Shown piece by piece: positions 21,852-22,109 of a DNA stretch of 22,109 bases. The stretch is from positions 1-22,109 of the forward strand of contig JAITKQ010000095.1 in NCBI GenBank assembly GCA_031278295.1, in the 5' to 3' direction. Source of the stretch: Spirochaetaceae bacterium (GTDB lineage Bacteria > Spirochaetota > Spirochaetia > Treponematales > Breznakiellaceae). Positions within the stretch are counted from its first letter, which is position 1. The number at the start of each line of letters is the position of its first letter. A model generated the notes under the pieces. The model ran no database searches and was not told the DNA's origin. It saw nothing but the letters and a program-made list of their open reading frames with translations. Made by a program: the position numbers and the translations under genes.

Positions 21852-22109
21852 TTAAGCCTTGGGGCGCTTCGCGCCGTACTTTGAACGCCCGCGCTTGCGG
21901 TCGGCCACGCCGAGCGTGTCTTTTGCGCCGCGGATTATGTGGTAGCGTACACCGGGCAGGTCTTTGACGCGGCCTCCCCGTACAAGAACGACCGAGTGTT
22001 CCTGTAGGTTATGCCCGATACCGGGGATATACGCGGTAACTTCCGTTCCGTGTGAAAGACGCACACGGGCAACCTTTCGCAGGGCGGAATTCGGTTTTTT
22101 GGGCGTAAC
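21852..22109 (-). CDS. rpsL: 30S ribosomal protein S12 (5' end outside window)
   Basis: S12 (uS12), at the decoding centre. The last 85 residues are present, from VTPKKPNSALRKVARVRLSH to the normal end GRSKYGAKRPKA. The frame is open to the window edge, so the N-terminus lies outside. The PKKPNSALRK and GGRVKDLPGVRYH segments carry the lysines whose change gives streptomycin resistance in other bacteria; both are wild type. The Asp in VKDLPG is the RimO methylthiolation site in E. coli. Confidence 0.98.
   Translation of the reverse strand, partial: VTPKKPNSALRKVARVRLSHGTEVTAYIPGIGHNLQEHSVVLVRGGRVKDLPGVRYHIIRGAKDTLGVADRKRGRSKYGAKRPKA

Noticed and set aside
21288..21884. 198-residue open frame on the + strand
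   Set aside because: Antisense to rpsG and running into the repeat block; no family features.

Overview
The window fits a spirochaete of the Treponema group. The EF-Tu protein carries runs I recall as typical of treponemes (for example DEIDNAPEEKARGITINTR), tuf lies directly ahead of rpsJ, rpmJ follows secY with no adk, map or infA between, and base composition is close to even. The assignment rests on recalled sequences and gene orders, not on a search.

Left part (about 1-4950), accessory genes: the 3' end of a ZinT-like metal-binding protein gene (+), a remnant of an AraC-type regulator (-), a solitary MoxR-type AAA+ ATPase gene (-), and a compact + strand operon. The operon encodes a DAACS-family symporter and the two subunits of an iron-sulfur L-serine dehydratase (sdaAB, sdaAA). 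The three genes overlap by a few bases and look translationally coupled. Together they would take up serine with a cation and deaminate it to pyruvate and ammonia.

Main part (about 4950-22109), all on the - strand and read from right to left: rpsL (cut by the window edge), rpsG, a 529-base gap with a promoter and long leader, tuf, then S10-spc-alpha genes: rpsJ, rplC, rplD, rplW, rplB, rpsS, rplV, rpsC, rplP, rpmC, rpsQ, rplN, rplX, rplE, rpsN, rpsH, rplF, rplR, rpsE, rpmD, rplO, secY, rpmJ, rpsM, rpsK, rpsD, rpoA, rplQ. The cluster ends with a 59-residue zinc-ribbon protein I do not recognise by name. A perfect 18-bp hairpin with a T-run on the - strand closes it. Several ribosomal proteins here keep zinc-binding cysteines (S4, S14, L24, L36).

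The least ordinary parts are inside the ribosomal cluster. The rpsS-rplV spacer holds about 3.4 tandem copies of a 51-52 base repeat. The rpmC-rpsQ spacer holds a 15-bp perfect hairpin plus a series of GTCAAC...GTTGAC dyads. L5 has an extra low-complexity basic N-terminus of about 50 residues. The gap upstream of tuf holds a GC-rich block of nested dyads, a promoter and a structured leader of about 300 bases. I see no phage, transposase, CRISPR array, tRNA or rRNA. The best candidates for something undescribed are the zinc-ribbon protein and the repeat-bearing spacers.
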